Below are positions 34,621-44,911 of a stretch of DNA of 63,233 nt, in pieces. Origin of the DNA: Neobacillus dielmonensis. GTDB taxonomy: Bacteria > Bacillota > Bacilli > Bacillales > Cytobacillaceae. The stretch is taken from the NCBI RefSeq assembly GCF_000612665.1, contig NZ_HG942081.1, positions 1-63,233 on the forward strand, in the 5' to 3' direction. Positions within the stretch are counted from its first letter, which is position 1, and each line of letters starts with the position of its first letter. Made by a program: the position numbers and the translations under genes. Under the pieces are notes generated by a model that was not told the DNA's origin, made no database searches, and worked only from the letters and a program-made list of their open reading frames with translations.

Positions 34621-35309
34621 CAAACATAGCTGCGTTTACCACTGTTTTTTGTGTGACAGAACCTGAGGAACCCAACCGCCATAAAAGAGCGTCGATGATT
34701 ATTGTCCCGACCAATACACCTGGTTGCGAGATTGTTAGAGTTGTTCCAACAATGGACTGTGAAATCCGTTTAACAAATGTCAGGGTCCCAAAAGAAAACT
34801 TATTAGGCTCAAGGGGAGAAGGCTTTGTGATCGCCCAAAAAAAGCTGGGGCCCGGAAGAATCTATCATTGCATGAGGTGGCTGGGCCAAGCTCAGAGAGC
34901 ATTCGATCTAATGTGTAATCGGACCTTGACCCGATATGCCCATGGCTCCCTTTTATCTGATAAGCAAATGATTCAGAAGTTTATCGCCGATTCCGCAACT
35001 GAGATCCAATCTGCGCGACTGATGACCCTTGAGGCAGCAAGAAAAATTGACAGGGGAGAAGACGCCCGAATTGATATCGCGATGATAAAAGTTTATGGGG
35101 CAAAGGTTCTTCATGATGTGATTGACCGAGCGATTCAGGTACATGGTGCATTAGGGGTTACCGCTGATACACCGTTAGAAAAAATGTATCGGGAAGCAAG
35201 ATACGCCAGAATTTATGCAGGACCAGATGAAGTTCATACTGCTACCATCGCCCGCCGTATCTTACGAAAATATCAACAAGGGGATAGCTGGGATCCCGCC
35301 AATTTTTAA
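34615..35309 (+). pseudogene. Acyl-CoA dehydrogenase, C-terminal fragment
   Basis: This reads as about 230 residues from the middle and C-terminal domains of an acyl-CoA dehydrogenase, beginning around ANIAAFTTVFCVTEPEEPN and ending ARIYAGPDEVHTATIARRILRKY. The N-terminal third, including the start codon and first helical domain, is absent, and no ribosome binding site precedes a plausible internal start. The join to the ligase fragment implies a deletion of roughly 1.2 kb of ligase plus at least 0.5 kb of dehydrogenase (estimated from family lengths). Confidence 0.85.
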
Positions 35310-35365
35310 ATCAAAAATCGGGAAAAGTAAGGATTATTTTAGTGGGAATTCTGAGGTGATCAAAA

Positions 35366-36226
35366 GTGCAAACGGTTCATTATGAAACGTTAAAAACGAT
35401 AGTCAAAGATAGAATCCTGACCATTACCCTGTGCCGGGAAAATTTAAATGCTTTTAATCAACAAATGCTAAACGAACTCCTTCAAGTGTTGGATGAGGCA
35501 GATAATAATGATGATGTTAGGACCATTATTATCACAGGGGAAGGTAAGGCATTTTGCGCAGGAGCCGATTTAGGAAGTGGCACCAGCACATTTACAGATA
35601 AAGAAACGCCAATCGAGGAATATCGGGATGGTGGCGGAATTTTAAGTCTGCGAATCTATGAATTAAAGAAACCGATCATTGCAGCCATAAATGGGCCTGC
35701 CGTTGGAATCGGGGCAACGATGACTCTGCCGATGGATATCCGTATTGCCTCATCTGCAGCTAAAATCGGATTTGTTTTTAGCAGGCGCGGGATTACTCCG
35801 GAAGCATGCAGCGGCTGGTTTTTGCCTAGAGTGGTGGGTATCGGCAAAGCAACTGAGCTTGTGTTGACAGGAAAGATCATTTCTGCTGACGAGGCATTAA
35901 CAATGGGTTTGGTCAACCAGGTGGTGGCTCCTGAAGAACTACTGGGAGCAGCGGAGACAATTGCAAAGGAAATTGCCGAAAATACATCTGCTATTTCTGT
36001 CACTTTATCGCGGCAATTAATGTGGCGAATGCTGGGTGCCGATCATCCATATGAATCTCATAAAATCGAATCGAAAATGATCCATTGGACCGGCCAGCAA
36101 GCGGATGTAAAAGAGGGTATTACGGCATTCTTTGAAAAAAGAAAACCAAACTTCCCCATGAACGTCAGCACTGACCTTCCGAGCTTTTATCCATGGTGGA
36201 AAACCAATAAAGAAGGAGAATCATAA
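35366..36226 (+). CDS. Enoyl-CoA hydratase/isomerase family protein
   Basis: This 286-residue crotonase-fold protein has the oxyanion segment GEGKAFCAGADLGSG near 58-72 and PIIAAINGPAVGIGATMTLPMDIRIAS near 104-130. The next block, FSRRGITPEACSGWFLPRVVG, carries the glutamate expected for hydratase chemistry. It adds water to a 2-enoyl-CoA or shifts a double bond. The GTG start follows TGAGGTGATC. Its stop overlaps the ATG of the next crotonase gene (TAATG), so the two are translationally coupled. Confidence 0.9.
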   Translation: MQTVHYETLKTIVKDRILTITLCRENLNAFNQQMLNELLQVLDEADNNDDVRTIIITGEGKAFCAGADLGSGTSTFTDKETPIEEYRDGGGILSLRIYELKKPIIAAINGPAVGIGATMTLPMDIRIASSAAKIGFVFSRRGITPEACSGWFLPRVVGIGKATELVLTGKIISADEALTMGLVNQVVAPEELLGAAETIAKEIAENTSAISVTLSRQLMWRMLGADHPYESHKIESKMIHWTGQQADVKEGITAFFEKRKPNFPMNVSTDLPSFYPWWKTNKEGES

Positions 36227-37014
36227 TGGACTATCAAGCTATTTTAGTTGAAAAAATTGGACGGATTGCTGTGATAACCTTTAATCGGCCGGAGGCGATG
36301 AATGCTGTTAACAGCCGTCTTTGGCTAGAAACCGGTACGGCGTTAAAGGAGTTTAATGAGGACCCTGACCTTTGGGTGGCAATCTTAACCGGTGCCGGCG
36401 ACCGAGCCTTTTCAGCCGGTGCTGACTTAAAGGAAATAGGTTCTGGGGGTTTTTCGACAACAGACGAAATGAAAGAATGGGGCTTTGCGGGTATTGTGAG
36501 TCATCATATTTCAAAGCCTGTCATCGCCGCTGTAAACGGATTCGCTCTTGGCGGCGGTACAGAGATTGCCTTGGCATGCGATTTAATTGTTGCCTCCGAG
36601 AGAGCATCGTTCGGACTGCCTGAAGTGAAACGCGGACTAATTGCCGGGGCAGGCGGGCTCTTGCGGTTACCAAGACAAATTCCTCTTAAAGTAGCTATGC
36701 ATGCCATTCTTACGGGGAATCCGATTTCCGCGGAAGAGTCAAAGCAATGGGGACTGGTGAATGAAGTTGTCCCACATGATCAAGTCCTTAATACAGCGAT
36801 TCAGCTTGCCGAGGAAATTATCTGCAACGCCCCATTAGCAATCAGAGCAAGTAAGGAAATTGTATATCGGGGCTTGGATACTTCGATTGCCTTTCCACCT
36901 GAGGCCTGGTCCATTAATCAAGATTATACCAGCCAGGTTTTTGCAAGTAATGATGCCAAAGAAGGCCCGCGGGCATTTGCTGAAAAACGGAAGCCGAACT
37001 GGACGGGACAATAA
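36226..37014 (+). CDS. Enoyl-CoA hydratase family protein
   Basis: This 262-residue crotonase has DRAFSAGADLKEIG near 63-76, KPVIAAVNGFALGGGTEIALACDLIVAS near 98-125 and FGLPEVKRGLIAGAGGLLRLPR. The last block has a glutamate in PEVKRG; the second acidic residue seen in classical hydratases is not obvious, as in carnitine racemase/CaiD-like members. Coupled to the preceding crotonase by a one-base overlap. Confidence 0.9.
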   Translation: MDYQAILVEKIGRIAVITFNRPEAMNAVNSRLWLETGTALKEFNEDPDLWVAILTGAGDRAFSAGADLKEIGSGGFSTTDEMKEWGFAGIVSHHISKPVIAAVNGFALGGGTEIALACDLIVASERASFGLPEVKRGLIAGAGGLLRLPRQIPLKVAMHAILTGNPISAEESKQWGLVNEVVPHDQVLNTAIQLAEEIICNAPLAIRASKEIVYRGLDTSIAFPPEAWSINQDYTSQVFASNDAKEGPRAFAEKRKPNWTGQ

Positions 37015-37042
37015 TAGAATTTAAAATGAGGAGATTTTACTA

Positions 37043-38188
37043 ATGGCTAAACCATACCTTTCAGAAGAGCATGAAATTTTTAGAAGGTCGTTCAGAAAAT
37101 TCTTAGAAAAGGAAGCTTATCCTTATTTTGAAGAATGGGAAGAATCCAAGCAGGTACCTAAGTCATTTTGGAAAAAAGCAGGTGAACAAGGCTTCCTTTG
37201 CCCGTGGGTAGAGGAAAAATACGGCGGATCGGGTGCAGATTTTGGCTATTCTGTGGTCATTACCGAAGAACTGGATAAAGTTGGAGCTGGGGCTGGCGGA
37301 ATTGGTCTTCATAATGACATCGTCATTCCTTATATTGGCGAATTTGCTACTGAGGAACAAAAGCAAAGATGGCTGCCCAAGGCGGTCAGTGGGGATATGA
37401 TTTCGGCAATTGCGATGACCGAACCAGGAACAGGCTCCGATTTGGCTGCGGTAAAAACGACGGCTAGGAAGGACGGAAATCATTATATTATCAATGGGGA
37501 GAAAACTTTTATTACTAATGGGTACTCCGCCAACTTCGTTATTGTTGTTTGCGTGACAGACCCCAATGCAACACCCAGGCACAAAGGAATCAGCCTAATC
37601 GTGGTAGAAGAAGGAACGCCTGGTTTTAGAAAGGGGAAAAAGCTTCGCAAAATGGGGCAGCATTCCAATGATACCTCTGAACTAATTTTTGAGGATGCTG
37701 TGGTTCCTAAAGATAATTTAATTGGCGAGGAAGGAAAGGGTTTTTATTACCTGATGCAAAAATTACAGCAGGAGCGTTTGATGCTGGCGATTGGCAGCAT
37801 TACTGGATGTAAACATATGCTGGAGTTGACCATTGATTATGTGAAGCAGCGGACGGCTTTTGGCAAGCCAATCAGCAAATTTCAAAACACCCAGTTTAAG
37901 ATTGCGGAAATGGCCACCAAGATCAAAATTGGTGAAACTTTTGTCGACCAGTTAATCGCTGATCATATGGCCAAGAGAAATGTCGTCAACGAAGTGTCGA
38001 TGGCGAAATGGTGGTTGACCGATTTGGCAAAGAGTGTGGCAAGTGACTGTATGCAGCTCCACGGAGGTTACGGTTATATGGAAGAATACGAGATTGCCAG
38101 AAGATACCGGGATGTGGCAGTGGGTTCCATTTATGCCGGCACCAATGAGATTATGAAGACGATTATTGCTAAAAACTTGGGGCTATAA
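37043..38188 (+). CDS. Acyl-CoA dehydrogenase, LCAD/isovaleryl-CoA dehydrogenase-like
   Basis: This 381-residue FAD enzyme has AIAMTEPGTGSDLAAVKTTA, GEKTFITNGYSANFVIVV and the closing LHGGYGYMEEYEIARRYRDVAVGSIYAGTNEIMK. At the MCAD catalytic position alanine occurs (IYAGTNE). In long-chain and isovaleryl-type enzymes the base comes from another helix, and an acidic residue is available in HMLELTIDYVKQR. So it is likely active with long or branched acyl-CoAs. It belongs to the crotonase operon, 28 bp behind. Confidence 0.9.
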   Translation: MAKPYLSEEHEIFRRSFRKFLEKEAYPYFEEWEESKQVPKSFWKKAGEQGFLCPWVEEKYGGSGADFGYSVVITEELDKVGAGAGGIGLHNDIVIPYIGEFATEEQKQRWLPKAVSGDMISAIAMTEPGTGSDLAAVKTTARKDGNHYIINGEKTFITNGYSANFVIVVCVTDPNATPRHKGISLIVVEEGTPGFRKGKKLRKMGQHSNDTSELIFEDAVVPKDNLIGEEGKGFYYLMQKLQQERLMLAIGSITGCKHMLELTIDYVKQRTAFGKPISKFQNTQFKIAEMATKIKIGETFVDQLIADHMAKRNVVNEVSMAKWWLTDLAKSVASDCMQLHGGYGYMEEYEIARRYRDVAVGSIYAGTNEIMKTIIAKNLGL

Positions 38189-38387
38189 AACATTGTCGGG
38201 TGAAAAAAGGGATTGGGTTGCTTAGTCCTTCAACTACTTTTATTCTAGCAATTAATTAGAAGAATGCCTTTATAGTAACGACCGAACACCCAGAAAAAAA
38301 GCCGGACTAGTTGTTAACAGCCCTAATGGTCCACCGAAATTAGGAATTACTCTTCTGCATTAAAAAAATTGTAAAGGGGGAAGTGAA

Positions 38388-39920
38388 GTGAATCTTTTTG
38401 AACCACTAGAACGGAATGCAAGATACCATCCAAACAAACCAGCGATCATTTTTAATGATAGGGCACACACCTATAAGGAATATAACGAACAGGTGAACCG
38501 AATTGCCAATGCCCTCATTCAATCCGGAGTTCAAAGAGGTGATAAGGTTGCCTTGATGATGAAAAATTCAGATCTATTCTGTTTTATTTATTATGGGATA
38601 TTAAAAGCGGGTGGGGTAGCAGTACCTGTCAATTTCCGGCTAACCGCCAAGGAAGCCAGTTATATTTTGGACGATTCAGATTCAATAATCGTATTTGCCG
38701 ACGAGGACTTGGCAGAGGTCGTTCAAAAAGCCTCTGATGGAAACGACAAAATCCAACTACAAGTTATTGTGGGTTCGAATAAAAAAGAGAATCAAATTCT
38801 CTTGTCTGAGTATCAGAGTTCCGTTACCAATAACCCTGAACGGGTGGTTTTGGAATCGGATGATGCCGAAATTCTTTACACCTCTGGAACAACCGGACAG
38901 CCTAAAGGCGTGGTTTTGGACCATCACCGCGTCCTTCATGTAGCTCTTGGAACCATTATTACCTTTAAAATGGGGCCAGAAGACCAACTGCTGCATATCG
39001 CCCCGCTATTCCATTGTGCACAGCTGAATTTATTCCTGGTCACCGGGACCTTTCTTGGATGTACCCAAATTGTTCGGCAGGACTTTCATCCGGTACAGAC
39101 CTTAAAGGATATTGATCAATACAAAATCAGCCTATTTTTTGGCGTACCGACCATGTATAACTTTTTGCTGCAGGTGCCTAATCGGGAACAGTTCGATGTA
39201 TCGAGCGTGAAACGGTGCGGATATGGTGCGGCACCGATGCCGACAGCCCTTTTGCAGCAATCAATGGAGTTGTTTCAAACGGACCAATTTTATAATATGT
39301 GCGGCCAAACGGAAGGCGGTCCTGGCGGGGTCTTTCTGCTCCCAGAAGAACACAAAACAAAGTTTGGTGCCTCTGGAAGAGCCTCTTATGGGACAGACGC
39401 AAGAGTGGTTGACGAAAATGGTGAGGACGTCAAACCGGGTGAGGTTGGGGAGTTTATTATCAAGTGTGAAAACATCATGAAGGGCTATTATAAAAAGCCC
39501 GAAGAGACGGCAAAAGTGCTGAGAAATGGCTGGCTCTATACCGGCGACCTCGCACAAATCGATGATGTCGGCTATATTACCTTGGTAGACAGGAAGAAAG
39601 ACATGATTATCTCTGGCGGAGAAAATGTTTATTCAACCGAGGTTGAACATGTTCTTTACAAACATCCAGATATCCTGGAAGCGGCTGTCATTGGGGTTCC
39701 CCATGAAGTGTGGGGGGAAACGGTAGCGGCTGTGATTGTACCTAAGCAAGGCAAACAGATTCAACAAGAAGACTTGCAACAATTCTGCCGACAGGAGCTA
39801 GCAGGCTATAAAATTCCAAGAATCATCTATCAAACCAGCCAACTGCCACGGAATGCCTCAGGGAAAATTTTAAAATATCAATTACGAGAAAACTACAAAA
39901 CTACTACAACAGTAAAATAG
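38388..39920 (+). CDS. AMP-forming acyl-CoA synthetase (intact)
   Basis: This 510-residue adenylate-forming ligase activates a carboxylic acid with ATP and CoA. The P-loop-like motif is LYTSGTTGQPKGVVLDH near 164, the A5 region YNMCGQTEGGPG near 304, and the A7/A8 region YTGDLAQIDDVGYITLVDRKKDMIISGGENVYSTEVE near 385-420. The A10 lysine is in PRNASGKILKYQLR. The GTG start follows AAAGGGGGAAGTG. It is the only one of four ligase genes in this island that is complete. The upstream 200 bp hold no clear feature. Confidence 0.92.
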   Translation: MNLFEPLERNARYHPNKPAIIFNDRAHTYKEYNEQVNRIANALIQSGVQRGDKVALMMKNSDLFCFIYYGILKAGGVAVPVNFRLTAKEASYILDDSDSIIVFADEDLAEVVQKASDGNDKIQLQVIVGSNKKENQILLSEYQSSVTNNPERVVLESDDAEILYTSGTTGQPKGVVLDHHRVLHVALGTIITFKMGPEDQLLHIAPLFHCAQLNLFLVTGTFLGCTQIVRQDFHPVQTLKDIDQYKISLFFGVPTMYNFLLQVPNREQFDVSSVKRCGYGAAPMPTALLQQSMELFQTDQFYNMCGQTEGGPGGVFLLPEEHKTKFGASGRASYGTDARVVDENGEDVKPGEVGEFIIKCENIMKGYYKKPEETAKVLRNGWLYTGDLAQIDDVGYITLVDRKKDMIISGGENVYSTEVEHVLYKHPDILEAAVIGVPHEVWGETVAAVIVPKQGKQIQQEDLQQFCRQELAGYKIPRIIYQTSQLPRNASGKILKYQLRENYKTTTTVK

Positions 39921-39954
39921 GTAGGATTTTTTGTTTGGAAGGGAATGAGTTAGA

Positions 39955-41112
39955 ATGACAATGCCTTTAGAGGGGATACGCGTCTTGGATTTAACGCGGC
40001 TTTTGCCGGGGCCGTATTGTACGTTAATGTTAGCTGATTTTGGGGCTGATGTAATTAAAATTGAAGACCCCAAACTTGGTGATTACACACGCTGGGGAGA
40101 ACCAAAAATTGGTGATGCTAGTGCCATGTTTCATTCCTTAAATCGCAATAAACGGAGCGTAACCCTTGATTTAAAACAAGAGGATAATAAACAGATATTT
40201 ATTGAATTGGCCAAAACTGCCGATGTTCTGGTTGAGTCCTTCCGACCTGGCGTAATGGACCGCCTCGGACTTGGGTATGAGGAATTGAAAAAATATAATC
40301 CAAAGTTAATTTATTGTGCCATTACTAGCTACGGCCAATCCGGGCCTTATAAGGATATTCCGGGTCATGATATTAACTTTCTTAGTTATTCCGGATTGCT
40401 AGACTTACAGGGCGAACAAAATCGAAAACCCGTCAGTTCTTCCGTACAAATAGGAGATATTGGCGGTGGGTCCTTAATGGGTGTGATCGGAATTCTCGTT
40501 TCAATCATAGAGGCGAAAAAATCAGGTAAAGGTCAGTTTATAGACATTTCCATGTTAGATGGAGCCGTTTCCTGGATGCAAACGTTTCTGCCGGCCTATT
40601 TGGCTACAGGTGAGCTCCCAAAACGCGGGGATCTCGTATTAAACGGCCGCCTGGCCTGTTATGAGACATATGAAACGAAAGATAACCGGTTTATTTCGGT
40701 GGGGGCTCTAGAATTTAAGTTCTGGAAAAACTTTTGTCATGTGATTGGGAGAGAAGACCTCATTTCGAAACTAGAAGCACCTCCCGATCAGCAGGCATTA
40801 CTTAAAAAAGAGATTCAAGCCGTGATTGCTACGGAAACATTAAATGTATGGATGGAACGATTTAATGGGATCGATGCCTGTGTAGCGCCTATCTTAACGG
40901 TAGAAGAAATGATAAATGACCCGCAAATAAGACATCGGGGAATGATAGAGGAAATTCATGACCCTGATATTGGAAGCATGAGACAAGTAGCAAACCCCAT
41001 TAAACTATCAAGAACACAGGCCAAAACAGCTCGTCCGGCACCCGGACTTGGTGAACATAATGAAGAGATTTTAAGAGAATTAGGGGTACTAATTAACCCT
41101 GTGAAAGAATAA
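39955..41112 (+). CDS. Class III CoA-transferase (CaiB/BaiF family)
   Basis: This 385-residue protein begins PLEGIRVLDLTRLLPGPYCTLMLADFGADVIKIE, the signature start of family III CoA-transferases and alpha-methylacyl-CoA racemases. GDYTRWGEP, NRNKRSVTLDLK and the catalytic-Asp region HDINFLSYSG follow. It could pass CoA between acids or epimerise a 2-methylacyl-CoA, which would fit catabolism of branched or terpenoid acids. It lies in line with the ligase and thiolase genes. Confidence 0.88.
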   Translation: MTMPLEGIRVLDLTRLLPGPYCTLMLADFGADVIKIEDPKLGDYTRWGEPKIGDASAMFHSLNRNKRSVTLDLKQEDNKQIFIELAKTADVLVESFRPGVMDRLGLGYEELKKYNPKLIYCAITSYGQSGPYKDIPGHDINFLSYSGLLDLQGEQNRKPVSSSVQIGDIGGGSLMGVIGILVSIIEAKKSGKGQFIDISMLDGAVSWMQTFLPAYLATGELPKRGDLVLNGRLACYETYETKDNRFISVGALEFKFWKNFCHVIGREDLISKLEAPPDQQALLKKEIQAVIATETLNVWMERFNGIDACVAPILTVEEMINDPQIRHRGMIEEIHDPDIGSMRQVANPIKLSRTQAKTARPAPGLGEHNEEILRELGVLINPVKE

Positions 41113-41150
41113 ACGTTTAGAAAGCTATTAAATTTTAGGAGGAATGGAAT

Positions 41151-42302
41151 TTGAGAGAGGTTGTCATTGTAGAAGCAGTTCGTACCCCGGTTGGAAAAAG
41201 AAAGGGAGTATTCAGTTCAATCCGGCCAGATGAAATGGCTGCAAAAGTTCTTAGGGAATTAGTCAACCGCGCGGGTATCTCGCCAGGCATTGTCGAAGAC
41301 GTCATTTTAGGCTGTGTCATGCAAGTGGAAGAGCAAGGACTGAATATAGCCCGGAACGCTGCTTTAATGGCCGATTTTCCTATTCACGTACCAGGAACGA
41401 CCATTGACCGTCAGTGCGGTTCCAGCCAACAGGCCATTCATTTTGCAGCACAAGCTATTTTGAGCGGGGATATGGATGTGGTCATTGCCGGAGGAGTGGA
41501 AAGCATGACGAGAATCCCGATGGGGGCAACCCGTAGGGAATCGAGATGGAGTGAAGAATTGACTTCAAGATATGAAATGATTCATCAAGGGTTATCAGCT
41601 GAGCGGATTGCAGAAAAATGGGGATACAGTCGTAGTCAACTTGACGAGTTTTCGCTTCACAGTCACCTTAAGGCAATTAAAGCACAGGAAGAAGGCCGAT
41701 TTGATCGTGAAATTATGCCAATTGAAGTAAAACTCGAGGATGGCTCGACAGTAGTGGTAACAAAGGATGAAGGACCAAGAAAGGATACATCTTTGGAGAA
41801 ACTGGCCTCCCTGAAACCTGCATTTACACAGGATGGGAAAATTCACGCCGGAAATTCCAGCCAAATGAGTGATGGCGCCGCAGCCCTCCTATTAATGTCA
41901 CGGGAAAAAGCAGAGGAGCTTGGTCTAAAGCCACGTTTCCGCATCGTTGCCCGTTCCGTTGTTGGTTCTGACCCGACACTCATGCTAACAGGTCCTTCCA
42001 TCGCTTCGAAAAAAGTTCTTGAAAAAGCCGGCCTAACCATTGAAGAGATGGATACTTATGAAGTAAACGAGGCATTTGCCCCAGTTCCATTGCTCTGGCT
42101 GGACGAACTAAATGCAGATGCTGATAAACTAAATCCAAATGGCGGGGCGATTGCCTTAGGCCATCCATTAGGTGGTTCCGGTGCCCGTCTCATGATTACC
42201 ATGCTGCATGAACTTGAAAGAACCGGCGGACGATACGGTCTTCAAGCAATCTGCGAAGGCGGAGGAATGGCCAACGCCACTATTATTGAAAGAATTAGTT
42301 AA
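41151..42302 (+). CDS. Thiolase (acetyl-CoA C-acyltransferase)
   Basis: This 383-residue enzyme carries out the last step of beta-oxidation, cleaving 3-ketoacyl-CoA with CoA. The acyl-accepting cysteine is C89 in DRQCGSSQQAIHFAA, the conserved VNEAFAP block lies near 305, the histidine is in GGAIALGHPLGGSGARL, and the second cysteine is in AICEGGGMANATI. The TTG start follows TAGGAGGAATGG. It is clearly part of the same operon as the CoA-transferase and SDR genes. Confidence 0.93.
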   Translation: MREVVIVEAVRTPVGKRKGVFSSIRPDEMAAKVLRELVNRAGISPGIVEDVILGCVMQVEEQGLNIARNAALMADFPIHVPGTTIDRQCGSSQQAIHFAAQAILSGDMDVVIAGGVESMTRIPMGATRRESRWSEELTSRYEMIHQGLSAERIAEKWGYSRSQLDEFSLHSHLKAIKAQEEGRFDREIMPIEVKLEDGSTVVVTKDEGPRKDTSLEKLASLKPAFTQDGKIHAGNSSQMSDGAAALLLMSREKAEELGLKPRFRIVARSVVGSDPTLMLTGPSIASKKVLEKAGLTIEEMDTYEVNEAFAPVPLLWLDELNADADKLNPNGGAIALGHPLGGSGARLMITMLHELERTGGRYGLQAICEGGGMANATIIERIS

Positions 42303-42387
42303 TCTATTTTTCTAACACAGTAGAGGTTAAAATATTGGATCGTCCACAAGGAATCTTAAAAACTTTTAAATGGAGGAGGCTTTTATT

Positions 42388-43158
42388 ATGAAAGTAAATG
42401 GCAGTGTTGCTGTTGTTACAGGAGGTGCTTCAGGTCTAGGAGAAGCAACTGTTGAAACGATTGTTGAAAACGGGGGTTATGCCGCTATCTTTGATTTGCA
42501 AGAAGACAGAGGCGCGGCATTAGTCGAAAGATTAGGTTCTGAGCGGGTTTTATATGTAAAAACAAATGTTACTAGCGAAGCGGATGTCGTGAGTGCTCTT
42601 AACCAAACAATAGAAAAGTTTGGCAGCATCCATGTGGCGGTAAACTGTGCCGGTATTGGCGCAGCAGAAAAAACAGTTGGCAAAGATAAGCCACATGATC
42701 TCGGCACTTTCACTAGGGTTATTCAGATAAATTTAATTGGTACCTTTAACGTAATCCGCTTGGCTGCGGAAAAAATGACACAAAATGAACCAAATGAGGA
42801 AGGAGAAAGAGGTGTCATCATCAACACAGCTTCTGTTGCTGCCTTCGATGGACAAATGGGCCAAGGTGCCTATAGCGCGTCTAAGGGCGGTATCGTGGGT
42901 ATGACATTACCTATTGCTCGCGATCTGTCCAGACATGGAATCAGGGTGGTGACCATTGCCCCAGGACTCATGGATACGCCATTGTTTGCCGGTGCTCCGG
43001 AAAAAGTCCGCTTGGCATTGGGGGCAATGGTTCCATTCCCACCTCGATTAGGACGTTCCACTGAATATGCCCACATGGCAAAAAGCATCATTGAAAATCC
43101 ATATTTAAATGGTGAAACCATCCGCCTCGATGGTGGAATTCGGATGCAGCCGAAGTAA
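42388..43158 (+). CDS. SDR 3-hydroxyacyl-CoA dehydrogenase (HSD10-like)
   Basis: This 256-residue SDR has the NAD motif [13 protein letters not shown] near 12-24, [12 protein letters not shown] near 86-97 and the active-site segment [28 protein letters not shown] with Ser, Tyr and Lys in place. The overall sequence, including the inserted [35 protein letters not shown], resembles the type II 3-hydroxyacyl-CoA dehydrogenase (HSD17B10) group. It supplies the third step of beta-oxidation next to thiolase. ATG 42388 follows GGAGGAGGC. A strong terminator ends the operon. Confidence 0.9.
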   Translation: MKVNGSVAVVTGGASGLGEATVETIVENGGYAAIFDLQEDRGAALVERLGSERVLYVKTNVTSEADVVSALNQTIEKFGSIHVAVNCAGIGAAEKTVGKDKPHDLGTFTRVIQINLIGTFNVIRLAAEKMTQNEPNEEGERGVIINTASVAAFDGQMGQGAYSASKGGIVGMTLPIARDLSRHGIRVVTIAPGLMDTPLFAGAPEKVRLALGAMVPFPPRLGRSTEYAHMAKSIIENPYLNGETIRLDGGIRMQPK

Positions 43159-43162
43159 AGCA

Positions 43163-43199
43163 AAAAGAACCTCCAATGGTCAACAATGGAGGTTCTTTT
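43163..43199 (+). terminator. Terminator after the SDR dehydrogenase
   Basis: A perfect 13-bp stem (AAAAGAACCTCCA at 43163-43175, its complement at 43187-43199) ends in TTTT. Confidence 0.9.
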
Positions 43200-43224
43200 C
43201 AAATGTTATTACGAGGTGACAAAT

Positions 43225-44852
43225 TTGAACTATGGAGAACTAATGGGCGATTTCTCTTGGGAAGCAGTCGTGAAAACCTATGATTGGAATGTTCATGAGA
43301 GGTTTAATATCGCACATGAGTGCTGTGATAAATGGGCGGATGACCCTAATCGGGTAGCCATTTATTGGGAGGATGAAAACGGAAATAAGGATGTATGGAC
43401 CTACTTACGGCTGAAAGAGCAATCTAATAGGATGGCGAATGCACTCCGGTCACTTGGCGTGAAAAGAGGTGATCGTGTAGCTGGTCTATTGGGAAAGGAT
43501 ATGGAACTTATTCTAACAGTTTTAGCCACATGGAAAATTGGAGCAATTTATGTGCCGATGTTCACGGCTTTCGGACCGGAAGCACTCGTTTATCGATTAC
43601 AAGATGCCGATTGCAAAATCTTAGTGACGAATAAGGAGCAGGCAAAGAAATTAGATGGCCAACATATCTCATGCGAACTGCTATTAACTGATGGGTTAAC
43701 AGGAAACGGAAAAACCTTCCTGGAGTTTATTCAAATGTTTTCCTGTGAGCATGAAACAGAGTCTACATCGATTATGGATCCCAGCGTAATTCAGTATACC
43801 TCAGGATCAACCGGGATGCCGAAAGGAGCCGTTTGGGCGCACAAAATCATTATAAGCACCTACCCGTACCTTCGTTATTCAATGGGGTTAGAGGATCATG
43901 ATACGTTCATCGGTGGCGCCGATATGGGGTGGGCGTATGGCTTGATGAACTGTACATTTTGCCCTTTAACTCTAGGAATATCGATAGTGGTCTATAAAGG
44001 GCCTTTCCAAGTGGAAAAATACTATCAATTACTTCAAAAATATAAAGTGACCAACTTTGCCTATGCCCCAACGGCTTACAGAATGATGATGGTGGCAGGT
44101 TCCGACATAGTTAAGAAATACGCACTCAATGTAAAAAAGTTCTCAAGTGCAGGGGAACCACTCAATGCTGAAGTGGTCCGCTTTTTCAAAGAAAACTTTG
44201 GACGGGAAATCTATGATCATTATGGCTCAACTGAAACAGGAATGATTGTAAATAACTATAATGCCACGGATATGAAATAAAACCGGGATCGATGGGTCTT
44301 CCGACTCCGGGTTACAAAATAAATCTATTGAATGAGCAGGGGGATTCGGTTGAAGTTGGCGATGTTGGCCAAATAGTTGTGGATACAACAGCATTCCCCT
44401 ACTTCTTTCTTGGTTATTGGAATGACCCTAAGAAAGCAGAAGAAAAATTAATGGGAATATGGTTTTTGACAGGGGACCTGGCTAGTAAAGATAGTGAAGG
44501 ATATTATTGGTTCCAAGGAAGAGCGGATGACATCATCTCTAGCGCTGGTTATCGAATTGGTCCTTTCGAAGTAGAAAGTAGCCTTTTGGAACATCCTGCT
44601 GTTGCTGAAGCTGCTGTGGTAGGCAAACCTGATCCATTGAAAGGAGAAATTGTAAAAGCATATGTAGTATTAAAACCAAGTTTTGAACCATCCACCGAGT
44701 TAGCTGAAAAGTTACGTTCTTTTGTAAAAAGTAAGCTATCAAAACATCAATATCCACGAGAAGTGGAATTTGTTGAAAACCTTCCTAAGACACCAAGTGG
44801 AAAAATCCAGCGGTACATTTTGAAACAGAGCCTTCAATCTATTAGAAACTAA
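43225..44852 (+). pseudogene. AMP-forming acyl-CoA synthetase with a frameshift
   Basis: The gene starts at TTG 43225 behind GAGGTGA. It reads well through VIQYTSGSTGMPKGAVWAHK and IYDHYGSTETGMIVNNYNATDMK, then hits TAA at 44278-44280. Homology resumes at once in another frame as PGSMGLPTPGYKINLLNEQG and continues through DLASKDSEGYYWFQGRADDIISSAGYRIGP to the A10 motif PKTPSGKIQRYILK. Only five bases separate the two in-frame halves, so a single missing base before TAAAA would restore a reading frame of about 540 residues. This may be a real mutation or a sequencing error. The type resembles the acetyl/medium-chain acyl-CoA synthetases. Confidence 0.85.
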
Positions 44853-44911
44853 CCAAAAAGTGAGCCAACCATCCAATCATGGTTTAACAAAGATGAAAAG
44901 AGGAGAAACGA

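Noticed and set aside
38189..38387. Possible hidden element in the 200-bp gap before the intact ligase
   Set aside because: No good reading frame, dyad or promoter could be established.
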